A stretch of 64,000 nucleotides of DNA, taken from an uncultured Cohaesibacter sp. Lineage in GTDB: Bacteria; Pseudomonadota; Alphaproteobacteria; Rhizobiales; Cohaesibacteraceae. A program made the position numbers and the translations under genes. The notes under the pieces were generated by a model. That model did not search any database. It saw only the letters and a program-made list of their open reading frames with translations, and was not told the origin of the DNA. Below, one piece after another: positions 9,869 to 18,715 of this stretch (the stretch's first letter is position 1; the number at the start of each line of letters is the position of its first letter). The stretch covers positions 1,679,001 through 1,743,000 of the forward strand of contig NZ_OY782764.1 in the NCBI RefSeq assembly GCF_963678225.1, read 5' to 3'.

Positions 9869-10435
9869 ATGACATTTCCCCTTTTGCCCCAGCGCACCTT
9901 CTGCATGATCCGCCATGGCCAGACGACGGCCAACCGGGATGCCATCGTCGCCGGTGCGACCGATGTGCCCCTGTCTGATCTTGGCCGGGAACAGGCCAGC
10001 AAGCTTTCCAGCCTCCATTGGCTGCAGGAAACCCGCCTGTTTGTCAGCCCCAAGACACGGGCCAAGGATACCTGCCAGCTGGCCTTTCCAAATCGCACCT
10101 TCGAGATCCATGAGGACCTACGCGAGAGGAACTGGGGTGAATTTGAGGGCAAACTGGTCAGCGAGTTGCCCTCGCGCCATGCGGAACCGAAGGATGGCGA
10201 CACATGGGATGAGCTGCTAGCACGCGTGCACAAGGCAATATCGGAATGCTGTGCCAAGGCCGAAGACTGCCTGCCGGTCTTTGTGTGCCATGCTGGCGTC
10301 ATCCGTGCCGCAATGGTTCTGGCAAATGTCGGCAATGATGTGCCCACGGCCCCCAACGCAAAGCCGCTCTTCTTCCGCTGGACCGGTGAGGGGCACGAAA
10401 TGACGGATCAGCTTGCAGGTGTTCTTGAATTCTGA
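9869..10435 (+). CDS. Histidine phosphatase family protein (phosphoglycerate-mutase-like)
   Basis: Small soluble phosphatase, 188 aa. The phosphoacceptor motif RHGQTTANRD begins at residue 15, the acidic loop is RERNWGEFEG, and the second catalytic histidine is in FVCHAGVIRAAM. The start at ATG 9869 gives the normal short lead to RHG; an upstream in-frame ATG at 9806 would add 21 residues and is less likely. Members include alpha-ribazole phosphatase (CobC) and general sugar phosphatases; nothing nearby points to cobalamin synthesis, so the substrate is unknown. It converges on uxuB and shares the terminator at 10469. Confidence 0.85.
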   Translation: MTFPLLPQRTFCMIRHGQTTANRDAIVAGATDVPLSDLGREQASKLSSLHWLQETRLFVSPKTRAKDTCQLAFPNRTFEIHEDLRERNWGEFEGKLVSELPSRHAEPKDGDTWDELLARVHKAISECCAKAEDCLPVFVCHAGVIRAAMVLANVGNDVPTAPNAKPLFFRWTGEGHEMTDQLAGVLEF

Positions 10436-10468
10436 CACCCCTAAAACTGCACTGCTCACCACAGAGAA

Positions 10469-10495
10469 AATGGCCCGTCAAGACAACGGGCCATT
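10469..10495. terminator. Bidirectional terminator between histidine phosphatase and uxuB
   Basis: AATGGCCCGT and ACGGGCCATT form a perfect 10-bp stem around a 7-nt loop (CAAGACA). On the minus strand TTTTCTC follows the stem, so it best serves the uxuB operon; on the plus strand the tail is only GTTG. Confidence 0.75.
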
Positions 10496-10545
10496 GTTGC
10501 ATGGGGCAGTATTGATCGCTTTCAATCACGCTTTCGGGCCAGCAA

Positions 10546-12006
10546 TCAGGCGAGCGCAGCAACGGCCTCTTTGACGCCCTTCTCCTTGATGGCTCGATAG
10601 GCCTCTTCCAAGGACACCTTGAGCGCTGCACTCAAAGCCAACTCTGCGGGAAAGACGCCCGACTGCTGCATCAGATTGGAAACGATGACTTCAATGCAGT
10701 CCCCTTGAGCTAGCTCTTTGAGCTTGTCGGCGAGCGGATCACGCACATCGATCGGCTGTCCTTCCAGATCAACGCCGCTCACATAGATCATCCAGCCAGC
10801 CACCAGCAGCGCGAGCCGGGGGTAGGGGGTGCCAGCCTTAAGGTGATGGGCAATGGATTCCAGCGCGCGCTGGGGGAGCTTCTGGCTGCCATCCATGGCG
10901 ATTTGCCATGTGCGGTGACGAATATTCGGATTACAATAGCGCCCGATCAGGGCATCGGCATAGGCTCCAAGATCGACGCCTTGCGGCGCTTCCAGCGTCG
11001 GGGCCTGCTCTTCCATCATCAAGGCATGGGCCGCCGCCTTGTAGGCCTCATCGCCCATGGTATCGGCGATGGTCTCATACCCGCCCAGATAGCCAAGATA
11101 GGCAAGGAAGGAGTGGGAGCCGTTCAGCATCCGCAGTTTCATATTTTCATAAGGCAACACATTGCGGGTGAAAGTGGCTCCGGCCAGATCCCAGTCCGGA
11201 CGCCCCGAGACGAAATCATCCTCGATCACCCACTGACGGAAGGGCTCGCAGAGGATACCTGCCGGATCGGTATAACCGATACAATCGGCCAGTATCTGAT
11301 GGCTTTCTTCTGTCATGGCCGGGACGATGCGGTCGACCATGGTGGAGGGGAAGCGTGCTTCGGTTTCAATCCATGCTGCCAGATCCGCATCCACCGCGCG
11401 GGCAAAGTCCAGCACGGCGCGTTTGGTCATATGACCATTGGAAGGCAGGTTGTCGCATGAGAGAATGGTGAAAGGCGGCTTGCCCGCCTCGCGACGCTTG
11501 GCAAGACCGGCAACCAGCGTGCCGACCACCGTCTTGGGAGCGTGGGGGCTCTCCAGATCAGCCTTCACCATCGGATTGTCAAAATCCAGCCCGCCATTGG
11601 CCGCCAGCGTGTAGCCTTTTTCCGTCACGGTGATGGAAACCAGTTCGATGCCATCCTCGGAAATGGCCTCCACGATAGCTTCCGGTCCCACCTGTGCCAT
11701 GTGGCGATGGTCAATTACTGAGCCGACGATGCGGGCGTCCTGCTCTTCGGCGCCATTTTCAACCACAGTGTAGAGATAGCCGCGCTCGGCCAGACCATCC
11801 AGCAGGTCTGTCGGCCCCATAAGCTCGATTTCACGATAGGCCCAATCTGTTCCGCCTGCGCCGATCAATTGATCGGTATAAACGGCCTGATGGGCCCGAT
11901 GAAACGCCCCGAAGCCAATATGGCACATACGCACCTTGAGGGCATCGCGATCATAGGCAGGGCGCCTTACGGTTTCTTTTGCTGCGTCGAAAATGTCGGA
12001 AGTCAT
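10546..12006 (-). CDS. uxuB: Mannitol dehydrogenase family oxidoreductase, probable fructuronate reductase
   Basis: NAD-dependent polyol-specific long-chain dehydrogenase, 486 aa, the family's usual length. The dinucleotide-binding turn GFGAFHRAHQ is at 31-40, SCDNLPSNG at 183-191, and the catalytic-lysine motif KLRMLNGSH at 291-299. The reaction expected from context is D-fructuronate to D-mannonate, because uxuA (mannonate dehydratase) is encoded divergently at 16086. It is the last gene of the gntR-TRAP-uxuB unit, 147 nt after the TRAP large permease. Mannitol or arabinitol dehydrogenases share the fold, but the UxuA neighbour makes UxuB most likely. Confidence 0.88.
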   Translation of the reverse strand: MTSDIFDAAKETVRRPAYDRDALKVRMCHIGFGAFHRAHQAVYTDQLIGAGGTDWAYREIELMGPTDLLDGLAERGYLYTVVENGAEEQDARIVGSVIDHRHMAQVGPEAIVEAISEDGIELVSITVTEKGYTLAANGGLDFDNPMVKADLESPHAPKTVVGTLVAGLAKRREAGKPPFTILSCDNLPSNGHMTKRAVLDFARAVDADLAAWIETEARFPSTMVDRIVPAMTEESHQILADCIGYTDPAGILCEPFRQWVIEDDFVSGRPDWDLAGATFTRNVLPYENMKLRMLNGSHSFLAYLGYLGGYETIADTMGDEAYKAAAHALMMEEQAPTLEAPQGVDLGAYADALIGRYCNPNIRHRTWQIAMDGSQKLPQRALESIAHHLKAGTPYPRLALLVAGWMIYVSGVDLEGQPIDVRDPLADKLKELAQGDCIEVIVSNLMQQSGVFPAELALSAALKVSLEEAYRAIKEKGVKEAVAALA

Positions 12007-12153
12007 ATCAAAAACTCTTGCGTTGAGTGGCCCGGAGTAGAATGACGCGGGTCAGCATAAGTGGAATTATACGGGCAAAGAGGCGAGAGTCGCTGGCAAC
12101 GGCGCGGCGGCTCTCTGGCTTCTCTTTGCATGAGCGGAAAAAGGCAATATCCG

Positions 12154-13434
12154 CTAACCAAATGCCCAGTTGGGCAAGAAGAGCACCAGCTCTGGTACAA
12201 ACAGGAGTAACAGAACAAGGCACAGGATGGCCAGCATGAAAGGCAGACTTTCTTTGACATACTCTTCAATTGGCGTGTCCAGAAGGCTACAGACGGTGAA
12301 CATGGCCACTCCGACCGGCGGCGTCATGGAACCGAAGGTCACGATCGTCATCATCAGGATGCCGAAATGCACAGGGTCAACTCCGGCACTCTTGATAACC
12401 GGCACAAAGATCGGCGTGAGCAGCAACACCAGAATGGTGCTCTCGAAGAACAGCCCTGAGATCAGGAGGAAGATCAGGATGACCCCGACCACCAGATGGG
12501 GTTCACTGAGCGAATTGAGCAGGAAACCTGCCACGCTCTGGGGCACCTGCATGAAAATGATGGCAAAGCCGATCATGCCACTCATCAGGATGATCAGCAT
12601 GATCATGCCGATATCGGAAAGCGCATGGCCGAAAGCGCGCTTGATGGAATCGAATGTCATCACCCGATGAGCAAAGCTGCCGATCAGAATGGCATAGACC
12701 ACGGCGAAGGCACCAACTTCCGACGGGGTGAAGATACCGCCGCGGATGGAGATGATCAGGAGTACGGGGAATAGCAGCGCCCATTTGGCGTCCCATGCCG
12801 CCCGGCCCACTTCGCCAAGGGTTGGTTTCTCGGCAGATTCAATCACATAGTTGCGCCGCTTGGCGATGACGAAAGCGGCAACCATCAGGAACAGCATCAT
12901 CAAAAGCCCCGGAACCACCCCGGCAAGAAACAGCCGCCCGATGGAAACCTGCCCCACATAACCATAGAGAATGAGCCCGATGGAGGGCGGGATGGTTGCC
13001 GTGATCAGAGAGGAAAGCGCGATGACTGACGCCGTGTAGCCCTTGGAATAGCGGTTGGCCAGCATCTGCGGTCCAAGCACCCGCGCCTCCATGGCTGCAT
13101 CTGCCACAGCCGAGCCGGAAACGCCCCCCATCAGTGTCGACAGGAAGATGGATACCAGTGCCAAGCCTCCTGACATCCAGCCGAGCGTTGCCTTGGAGAA
13201 GCGGAACAGGCGATCTGTGATGTCGCTTTCATTCATCAGGTGTCCGGCCAGCACGAAGAAGGGAACGGCCAGAAGCGGGAAGCTCTGAGACACCGTGGCA
13301 ATCTTTTGCACGCCGATGGAAATCGGCATGATGTCCGATGTGAGGAAGAAGACGAAGCCGGAGATCCCGATGGCAAAGGCCACCGGAGCGCCCAGTATCA
13401 TGAGAATTGCGAAGATAAGTGCGATCATTCCCAT
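12154..13434 (-). CDS. TRAP transporter large permease (DctM family), hexuronate cluster
   Basis: Inner-membrane channel subunit of 426 aa with about 12 hydrophobic segments. Family motifs are VSGSAVADAA, ATIPPSIGLILYG and the late TFGSMTPPVGVAMF. It pairs with the small permease whose stop codon lies 3 nt upstream and with the binding protein at 14148, and lies between them and uxuB. The inferred cargo is a hexuronate or aldonate feeding the UxuA/UxuB route. A GTG or later ATG start is possible; ATG 13434 directly follows the dctQ stop. Confidence 0.93.
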   Translation of the reverse strand: MGMIALIFAILMILGAPVAFAIGISGFVFFLTSDIMPISIGVQKIATVSQSFPLLAVPFFVLAGHLMNESDITDRLFRFSKATLGWMSGGLALVSIFLSTLMGGVSGSAVADAAMEARVLGPQMLANRYSKGYTASVIALSSLITATIPPSIGLILYGYVGQVSIGRLFLAGVVPGLLMMLFLMVAAFVIAKRRNYVIESAEKPTLGEVGRAAWDAKWALLFPVLLIISIRGGIFTPSEVGAFAVVYAILIGSFAHRVMTFDSIKRAFGHALSDIGMIMLIILMSGMIGFAIIFMQVPQSVAGFLLNSLSEPHLVVGVILIFLLISGLFFESTILVLLLTPIFVPVIKSAGVDPVHFGILMMTIVTFGSMTPPVGVAMFTVCSLLDTPIEEYVKESLPFMLAILCLVLLLLFVPELVLFLPNWAFG

Positions 13435-13437
13435 GGG

Positions 13438-13968
13438 TCAGCCCTCCACGGCTTCTGTCTGGTTTGCTGTGTCATCGGCGCTCTTGGGGCGGGTGAAGAC
13501 AAGCCGTTCCGCAGCTTTATCCGAACGCCACGAAAGAACCGTGTTGGAAAGAATGGAGATGGTGAGCAGGATCGAACCTGCTGGCACCGAAATGGTAACC
13601 CATGCATAGGAGAGACCAGAATCGCCGAATACGCGCTGCCAGTTGAGCATCGTCAGCTTGTAGCCCTCATAGGCCAGCACCAGAAGAAAAGCGATGAAAA
13701 GGACAGCCAGCGCTGTTTCGATCAGGCGGCGTGCTGCGAAGGGAAACAGGCGGACCAGAAAGTCGACGCCCAAATGCACCCGCTCGCGCATGGCCCGGGT
13801 TGCCCCCACAAAGCAGAGCCAGATGAACAGCAACTGCGCCAGATCCACCGACCAGATCAGCGGATGACCAAAAAAACGCATCACTGCCGCGATAAAGACC
13901 AGAAATGTGATCACGGCCAGCAGCACTGCGCCAACAAAAAATTCGATTTTTCCAAGAAACCCCGGCAT
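13438..13968 (-). CDS. TRAP transporter small permease (DctQ family), hexuronate cluster
   Basis: Four-helix membrane subunit, 176 aa. It contains RFFGHPLIWSVDLAQLLFIW and GATRAMRERVHLGVDFLV, the conserved loop and amphipathic stretch of DctQ proteins. GAGG lies about 6 nt before ATG 13968. The gap of about 180 nt from the binding-protein gene contains an mRNA hairpin (14101-14131), while the large permease follows after only 3 nt. Confidence 0.92.
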   Translation of the reverse strand: MPGFLGKIEFFVGAVLLAVITFLVFIAAVMRFFGHPLIWSVDLAQLLFIWLCFVGATRAMRERVHLGVDFLVRLFPFAARRLIETALAVLFIAFLLVLAYEGYKLTMLNWQRVFGDSGLSYAWVTISVPAGSILLTISILSNTVLSWRSDKAAERLVFTRPKSADDTANQTEAVEG

Positions 13969-14100
13969 GACAGCCTCACTTTTTGTTCATTCCTTCAAGA
14001 CGGGGGACGAAAGAATGATGCGGTTTATCGTTGAAGTGCGCAAGCCTTGGTGACCATCTTGCAGGTGAAAGAGTGCGCTTGAGATTGGGCCGCGTTGGGC

Positions 14101-14131
14101 GGACTGCCGCAAGGGGGGCTTGCGACAGTCC
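14101..14131 (-). other. Intercistronic hairpin behind the TRAP binding-protein gene
   Basis: GGACTG-C-CGCAAG and CTTGCG-A-CAGTCC pair over 13 positions with a single C-A mismatch around a GGGGG loop. No T-run follows on the minus strand, so this looks like an mRNA-stabilising or partial-attenuation element rather than a full terminator. It begins 17 nt after the binding-protein gene. Confidence 0.65.
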
Positions 14132-14147
14132 TGATGCATGCTCTTGA

Positions 14148-15128
14148 TTATTCGGCAGCCATGGCGCGCAGTTTGTCGCGCAGGTCGCCATAGCCCAGAT
14201 CGTCATACACCTTGGCGGTTGCTTCCTTGAAAGGCGTGATATCGACTTCGCGCACTTCGACGCCTTTTTCTTTCAGCTCTTTTTCGATCCCCTCGAAGGA
14301 TTTGAGCGTACCATAAGAGGCAATGTCACCTGCCTTGAGGGCTTCTTCGCGCAGAACGGTCTGCAAATCTGCAGGCAGGCTGTCGAACCACATGGCCGAG
14401 GTGACCATACCGGTGATCAGGTTGATATGACCGGTCTTGGTGACATATTTGATGACCTCATCCAGCTTTGCACCAACAATGGCTGGCAACTGGGCTTCTG
14501 CAGCATCAATCACGTTGGACGACAAGGCCGAATAGACTTCACCCCATGGCATCGGGGTTGGCGTTGCGCCCATGGCGGCAATGGTGCCGGTCCAGACGGG
14601 GGCGCCTGGCGTCCGCATACGGATGCCGTTGAGGTCTGCGGGTACGTTGATTTCCTTGTTGGTCAGCAGATGGCGTTCGCCCTGCCACCAGTTGAAGGAA
14701 AGGATCTGATGACCAGACGCGTCATGCAGTTTCTTGACCCATTCTTCAAACAGATCAGAGGTGACAACCTTGCGGATGCCTTCATAGCCAGACGCCAGGA
14801 AAGGAGCGCCAAGCACACCAAGTTCCTTCTGGAAAACGGCGAGACGACCGCCGTCGACAATCACGGCGACAGGCGCACCGGCGCGGGCCTGCTCCAGTAC
14901 GTCTTCGTCAGGGCCGAGCTGAGAATTGGGAAACAGTTTGACTTCGATGCGGCCATCGGATGCGTCCAGAACACTGGCCTGGAAGGCTTCAAGGCCCTTA
15001 TAAAGCGGATCGCTAGTGGCCAGAGCGGTATTGATGCTCAGGGTATAGTCGGCAGCCATGGCTGCAGAGCCGAGAAGGCTGGCAACCGCACCAGCCAGAA
15101 TGGTTTTGCTAATAGCCGAAAATGACAT
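14148..15128 (-). CDS. TRAP transporter substrate-binding protein (DctP family), hexuronate cluster
   Basis: Periplasmic receptor, 326 aa from ATG 15128, which has GGGAGGA 5 nt upstream; the longer frame to 15161 overlaps the upstream gntR gene. A signal peptide ends at AAMAADYTL. Family landmarks are LGPDEDVLEQARAG, the binding-arginine region NGIRMRTPGAP, and MPWGEVYSALSSNVIDAAE. It is encoded between gntR and the permease genes. By context it binds a hexuronate or related sugar acid. Confidence 0.93.
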   Translation of the reverse strand: MSFSAISKTILAGAVASLLGSAAMAADYTLSINTALATSDPLYKGLEAFQASVLDASDGRIEVKLFPNSQLGPDEDVLEQARAGAPVAVIVDGGRLAVFQKELGVLGAPFLASGYEGIRKVVTSDLFEEWVKKLHDASGHQILSFNWWQGERHLLTNKEINVPADLNGIRMRTPGAPVWTGTIAAMGATPTPMPWGEVYSALSSNVIDAAEAQLPAIVGAKLDEVIKYVTKTGHINLITGMVTSAMWFDSLPADLQTVLREEALKAGDIASYGTLKSFEGIEKELKEKGVEVREVDITPFKEATAKVYDDLGYGDLRDKLRAMAAE

Positions 15129-15157
15129 TTGTTCCTCCCAGTCATTGTCGATGGGGA

Positions 15158-15862
15158 TCAACCGTCCCCGGGTTCAAATAGTTCAGGTTTTTCTTGAGCG
15201 ATCTGCGGCAGATCTTTCAGGATGCGCCGCAAGTGGGACCGCATGGCGGCCTCCGCCGCTGCGGCGTCGTGGACAGCAATTGCCGCAACGATGGCATTGT
15301 GCTGTTCCAGCAATTTCGCGGTATTATGCTCAACCAGCGAGAGATAGCGGACACGGTCCATCTGCGCCTTCTGACTTTGAACAACAGCCCAGGCGCCCAT
15401 TTTGTGGGCCACCTCGGCCAAGGTCTGATGAAACAGTTCATCCAGCGCAATGAAAGCATCCGGATCATCCGTTTCCACGGCCCGTTTCTGATGTTCGATC
15501 TGGTTTGCCAGCTCGCGGTCCACCGCCGCATCATGGGTTTCAGCCACAAGGCGCACAATGTCGGCTTCGATTGCCTCGCGCACAAAGCGCGCATCCATGA
15601 CGGCGTTTGGGGAGATCTTTTTCACAAAGCTGCCTCGGTTGGGCAGGATATCGAGCAGACCGTCATTGGCCAGCTTGATAAAGGCCTCCCTCACCGGCTG
15701 GCGCGAAACAGCAAAGGCCGAGGCCCATTCTGCCTCTGACATGCGGCTTCCCGGCGTCAGTTGGTTGCGGATGATCTGTTGGCGCAAAATCCCGTGGATC
15801 TGCGGTGCCACCGGCAAACGCAAATCAATTTCCTGTTGCTCCAACCCATCAAGCAGCGACAT
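15158..15862 (-). CDS. GntR family transcriptional regulator (FadR/FCD subfamily)
   Basis: Winged-helix repressor, 234 aa. The N-terminal DNA-binding domain (LRQQIIRNQLTPGSRMSEAE, then VSRQPVREAFIKLANDGLLD) is followed by an all-helical FCD effector domain with metal-ligand-like histidines in DELFHQTLAE and MRSHLRRIL. ATG 15862 is preceded by GGAGGA at 8 nt. First gene of the TRAP-uxuB unit and divergent from uxuA, so it probably controls both, like UxuR/ExuR with a hexuronate or 2-keto-3-deoxygluconate effector (inference). Confidence 0.9.
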   Translation of the reverse strand: MSLLDGLEQQEIDLRLPVAPQIHGILRQQIIRNQLTPGSRMSEAEWASAFAVSRQPVREAFIKLANDGLLDILPNRGSFVKKISPNAVMDARFVREAIEADIVRLVAETHDAAVDRELANQIEHQKRAVETDDPDAFIALDELFHQTLAEVAHKMGAWAVVQSQKAQMDRVRYLSLVEHNTAKLLEQHNAIVAAIAVHDAAAAEAAMRSHLRRILKDLPQIAQEKPELFEPGDG

Positions 15863-15882
15863 AAGCTATCCTCCAATTGCTA

Positions 15883-15908
15883 ACCACCATACCGGCATAC
15901 CACCATAC
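15883..15908. promoter_or_regulatory. Direct-repeat operator candidate between gntR and uxuA
   Basis: ACCACCATAC occurs at 15883-15892 and again at 15899-15908, a 16-bp period, separated by CGGCAT. On the minus strand this gives repeated GGTATG units. It lies 20-46 bp upstream of the gntR start and within the divergent gap, so it is a candidate site for the GntR protein. Confidence 0.45.
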
Positions 15909-16085
15909 TTGTCAACCGGCTTTGGCTGTGATAAAGATTGATATAACGCGGCAACAGAGCGCAGAGGCATTGGACCATATGCGCATTGCGGCCGGATAAA
16001 ATGCGCCGGAGGAACCGGTCATGCGCTCCTTGTCCTTGCGAATCTGGGCAGTTGGGCGCCAAGAACAACATACGGGAGACGGCAA

Positions 16086-17285
16086 ATGCGTCAGACGTGG
16101 CGGTGGTTCGGTCCTCAGGATCGAGTTGGGATTGAGGACATGCTTCAGGCCGGTGTGGAAGGGGTCGTCAGCGCCCTGCATCACATTCCAACCGGCGACA
16201 TCTGGAGCCCGGAAGAAATTGCGGCGCGCCAGCAGCTCATTGCTCGTAAGAGGGATGGCACGCCTTCCGGTCTGGCTTGGGAAGTCGTCGAAAGCCTGCC
16301 GGTTTCTGAAGATATCAAGCAGCAGAAGGGCAACTGGCGCACCCATATCGAGAATTACAAGCAAAGCATGCAGCATCTGGCAGACGCCGGTATCAAGGTC
16401 ATTTGCTACAATTTCATGCCCGTATTGGACTGGACGCGGACCGATCTGACCTACTGCCTCTCGAGCGGTGCCACCTGCATGCGGTTCGATCTGATCGATT
16501 TTGCAGCCTTTGATCTGTTCATTCTCGAACGGGCCGGGGCGCACGGGGATTTCCCCGACGATGTGATCGAAGAAGCCAAGGGTCGCTTCGAGCGCCTTGA
16601 TGATGCCGGTCGCGAGTTGTTGGCGGGCTCGATCATCTACGGCCTGCCCGGAGATGCCGAGGCACCTTCCATGGCAAATGTGCGGGCCAACCTTGCTCAG
16701 TATGACAATATCTCCCAGGAGCAACTACGCAGCCATTTTGTTGCCTTTCTGGAAGAAGTGGCTCCAGTGGCCCAAACCCTTGGCATGCGCCTTTGCTGCC
16801 ACCCGGATGATCCTCCGTTCGGACTCCTGGGCCTGCCACGCATCATGTCCACTGAGGCGGACTACCAATATATGATGGATGCCGTCGATATTCCTGCCAA
16901 TGGCATCACGCTTTGCTCCGGCTCACTGGGCGCGCGCCCGGATAATGATTTGCCCGGCATGATGAAACGCCTTGGCGATCGGGTTCATTTTCTGCATTTG
17001 CGCAACGTGGCTCTGGAAAGTGACGCGATCATGGGCTCCTTTTATGAATCGGAACATCTGGGCGGACATGTGAACATGGTTGCCCTCATGCAGGCGGCTC
17101 TGGATGAAGAGGCAAGACGCAAGGTGGAAGGTCGCGATGACTGGTCGATACCCATGCGGCCCGACCATGGCCTCGATATTCTTGATGACCAGAAGCGCAA
17201 GGCCCAGCCGGGCTATCCTGCCATTGGGCGCCTGAAAGGGTTGGCAGAACTGCGTGGTATCATGGCGGCTCTTTCGTCACGTTGA
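16086..17285 (+). CDS. uxuA: D-mannonate dehydratase
   Basis: Dehydrates D-mannonate to 2-keto-3-deoxy-D-gluconate in hexuronate catabolism; soluble TIM-barrel enzyme, 399 aa, full length. Characteristic segments are MRQTWRWFGPQDRV at the N-terminus, HPDDPPFGLLGLPRI from 239, FLHLRN at 302-307, RPDHG at 358-362 and GYPAIGRLKG near the end. GGGAGA precedes the start. It is transcribed away from the gntR-TRAP-uxuB unit and ends in a terminator at 17334. No uronate isomerase (uxaC) or kdgK/eda is in the window, so those steps are encoded elsewhere. Confidence 0.97.
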   Translation: MRQTWRWFGPQDRVGIEDMLQAGVEGVVSALHHIPTGDIWSPEEIAARQQLIARKRDGTPSGLAWEVVESLPVSEDIKQQKGNWRTHIENYKQSMQHLADAGIKVICYNFMPVLDWTRTDLTYCLSSGATCMRFDLIDFAAFDLFILERAGAHGDFPDDVIEEAKGRFERLDDAGRELLAGSIIYGLPGDAEAPSMANVRANLAQYDNISQEQLRSHFVAFLEEVAPVAQTLGMRLCCHPDDPPFGLLGLPRIMSTEADYQYMMDAVDIPANGITLCSGSLGARPDNDLPGMMKRLGDRVHFLHLRNVALESDAIMGSFYESEHLGGHVNMVALMQAALDEEARRKVEGRDDWSIPMRPDHGLDILDDQKRKAQPGYPAIGRLKGLAELRGIMAALSSR

Positions 17286-17333
17286 TGGCAAAAGAGTAAG
17301 ATTTATCATAAAGATCAAATTGGAAAGCAAACT

Positions 17334-17362
17334 GGGTCGGTAAACTGCCGGCCCTTCTTTTT
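17334..17362 (+). terminator. Rho-independent terminator of uxuA
   Basis: GGGTCGG and CCGGCCC (one G-T pair) form a 7-bp stem around TAAACTG, directly followed by TTCTTTTT. It lies about 50 nt after the uxuA stop. Confidence 0.75.
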
Positions 17363-17487
17363 CCATTGCTTGGGGGAACTCTTCCTGAGATGGGCAACAT
17401 CCGTACTAGCCCTGTTGACTCCACCTTGCCACCTGAGGTCTGTTGCTTGTAAAAACAATAAGCCAACCAGCCAGAAGGAACAGTGTG

Positions 17488-18666
17488 GTGACACCCGTCG
17501 AAAATATTGAGCATCTCGAGATCGAGCATTTAGAGGTCGGATTTGATATCCCAGCCCGCCCGGGCATGAAGGAAGCCGATATTCAGACCCCGTGTCTTGT
17601 TCTTGATCTTGATGCATTGGAACGGAACATTGCCAAGATGGGAGCCTATATCAAGGCCCATGGCATGCGCCACCGCTTGCATGGCAAGATGCATAAATCG
17701 GTCGATATCGCTCTGCTGCAAATGGAAATGGGCGGCGCCTGTGGCGTCTGTTGCCAGAAGGTTTCCGAGGCGGAAGTCTTTGCTCGTGGCGGCATTTCCG
17801 ATGTTCTCATCTCCAATCAGGTGCGAGATCCACACAAGATAGACCGCCTTGCTTGCTTGCCCAAGCTGGGGGCACGTACCATCGTGTGCGTTGATGCTCT
17901 GGAAAATGTGGACGAACTTTCCGAAGCCGCACGCGCCCATGAAACAGAAATCGAATGTCTGGTCGAGGTGGATTGCGGGGCAGGACGCTGTGGTGTCTCA
18001 ACCCCTCAGGACGTTCTGATATTGGCCAAAGCCATCAATAAGGCCTATGGGCTCAAATTCTCCGGTCTGCAGGCCTATCAGGGCTCCATGCAGCATCTGC
18101 CAGCCTATGCGGATCGTAAGGCCAAGATTGATGCGGCCGTTCTTCTGGTCAAAGACTGTCTGTCGCTGCTGGACGAAGAAGGGCTGGCCTGTGATATCGT
18201 CGGCGGTGGTGGAACTGGCTCCTACTATTTCGAATCCACCTCGGGCGTCTACAACGAGCTGCAATGCGGTTCCTACGCCTTCATGGATGCGGACTACGGG
18301 CGCATTCTCGATGAGGATGGCAAGCGTATTGATGAGGACGAATGGGAGAATGCCCTGTTCCTGCTCACCTCCGTGATGAGCCATGTGAAGACAGATCGAG
18401 CCATCGTGGATGCGGGCCTCAAGGTACAGTCTGTCGATAGCGGCCTACCGGTCGTTTATGGCCGGGATGATGTAACCTATCTGGAATGCTCCGATGAACA
18501 TGGAACCATCGCCGACCCTAACGCAGTTTTGAAGATCAACGAAAAGCTGCGCCTTGTGCCGGGCCACTGCGATCCGACCTGCAATATCCATGACTATTAT
18601 GTGGGTGTGCGCAAAGGGGTGGTTGAATGCCTCTGGCCGGTGTCTGCCCGTGGCAAGGCCTATTAG
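17488..18666 (+). CDS. PLP-dependent D-threonine/3-hydroxy-D-aspartate aldolase family protein
   Basis: Fold-type III (alanine-racemase N-domain) aldolase, 392 aa. Such enzymes split D-3-hydroxyaspartate or D-threonine into glycine plus glyoxylate or acetaldehyde. The PLP lysine should be K67 in RLHGKMHKS, and the divalent-metal pair is in PGHCDPTCN (H360, D362). GTG starts at 17485 and 17488 both follow AAGGA; I use 17488. The lead EVGFDIPARPGM-EADIQTP closely resembles BhcC of the beta-hydroxyaspartate cycle, but no bhcA, bhcB or bhcD gene is here. It converges on the sigma-54 activator gene, so it may or may not belong to that regulon. Oddity: the N-terminus repeats IEHLE twice. Confidence 0.85.
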   Translation: MTPVENIEHLEIEHLEVGFDIPARPGMKEADIQTPCLVLDLDALERNIAKMGAYIKAHGMRHRLHGKMHKSVDIALLQMEMGGACGVCCQKVSEAEVFARGGISDVLISNQVRDPHKIDRLACLPKLGARTIVCVDALENVDELSEAARAHETEIECLVEVDCGAGRCGVSTPQDVLILAKAINKAYGLKFSGLQAYQGSMQHLPAYADRKAKIDAAVLLVKDCLSLLDEEGLACDIVGGGGTGSYYFESTSGVYNELQCGSYAFMDADYGRILDEDGKRIDEDEWENALFLLTSVMSHVKTDRAIVDAGLKVQSVDSGLPVVYGRDDVTYLECSDEHGTIADPNAVLKINEKLRLVPGHCDPTCNIHDYYVGVRKGVVECLWPVSARGKAY

Positions 18667-18715
18667 GCGAGACGAACCGGACTGCAAAATAGCAAACGGG
18701 CGAGTGGCCCCATGT

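Noticed and set aside
17488-18666. Beta-hydroxyaspartate cycle membership of the PLP aldolase
   Set aside because: The protein resembles BhcC, but bhcA, bhcB and bhcD are absent, so assigning the cycle would be unsupported.
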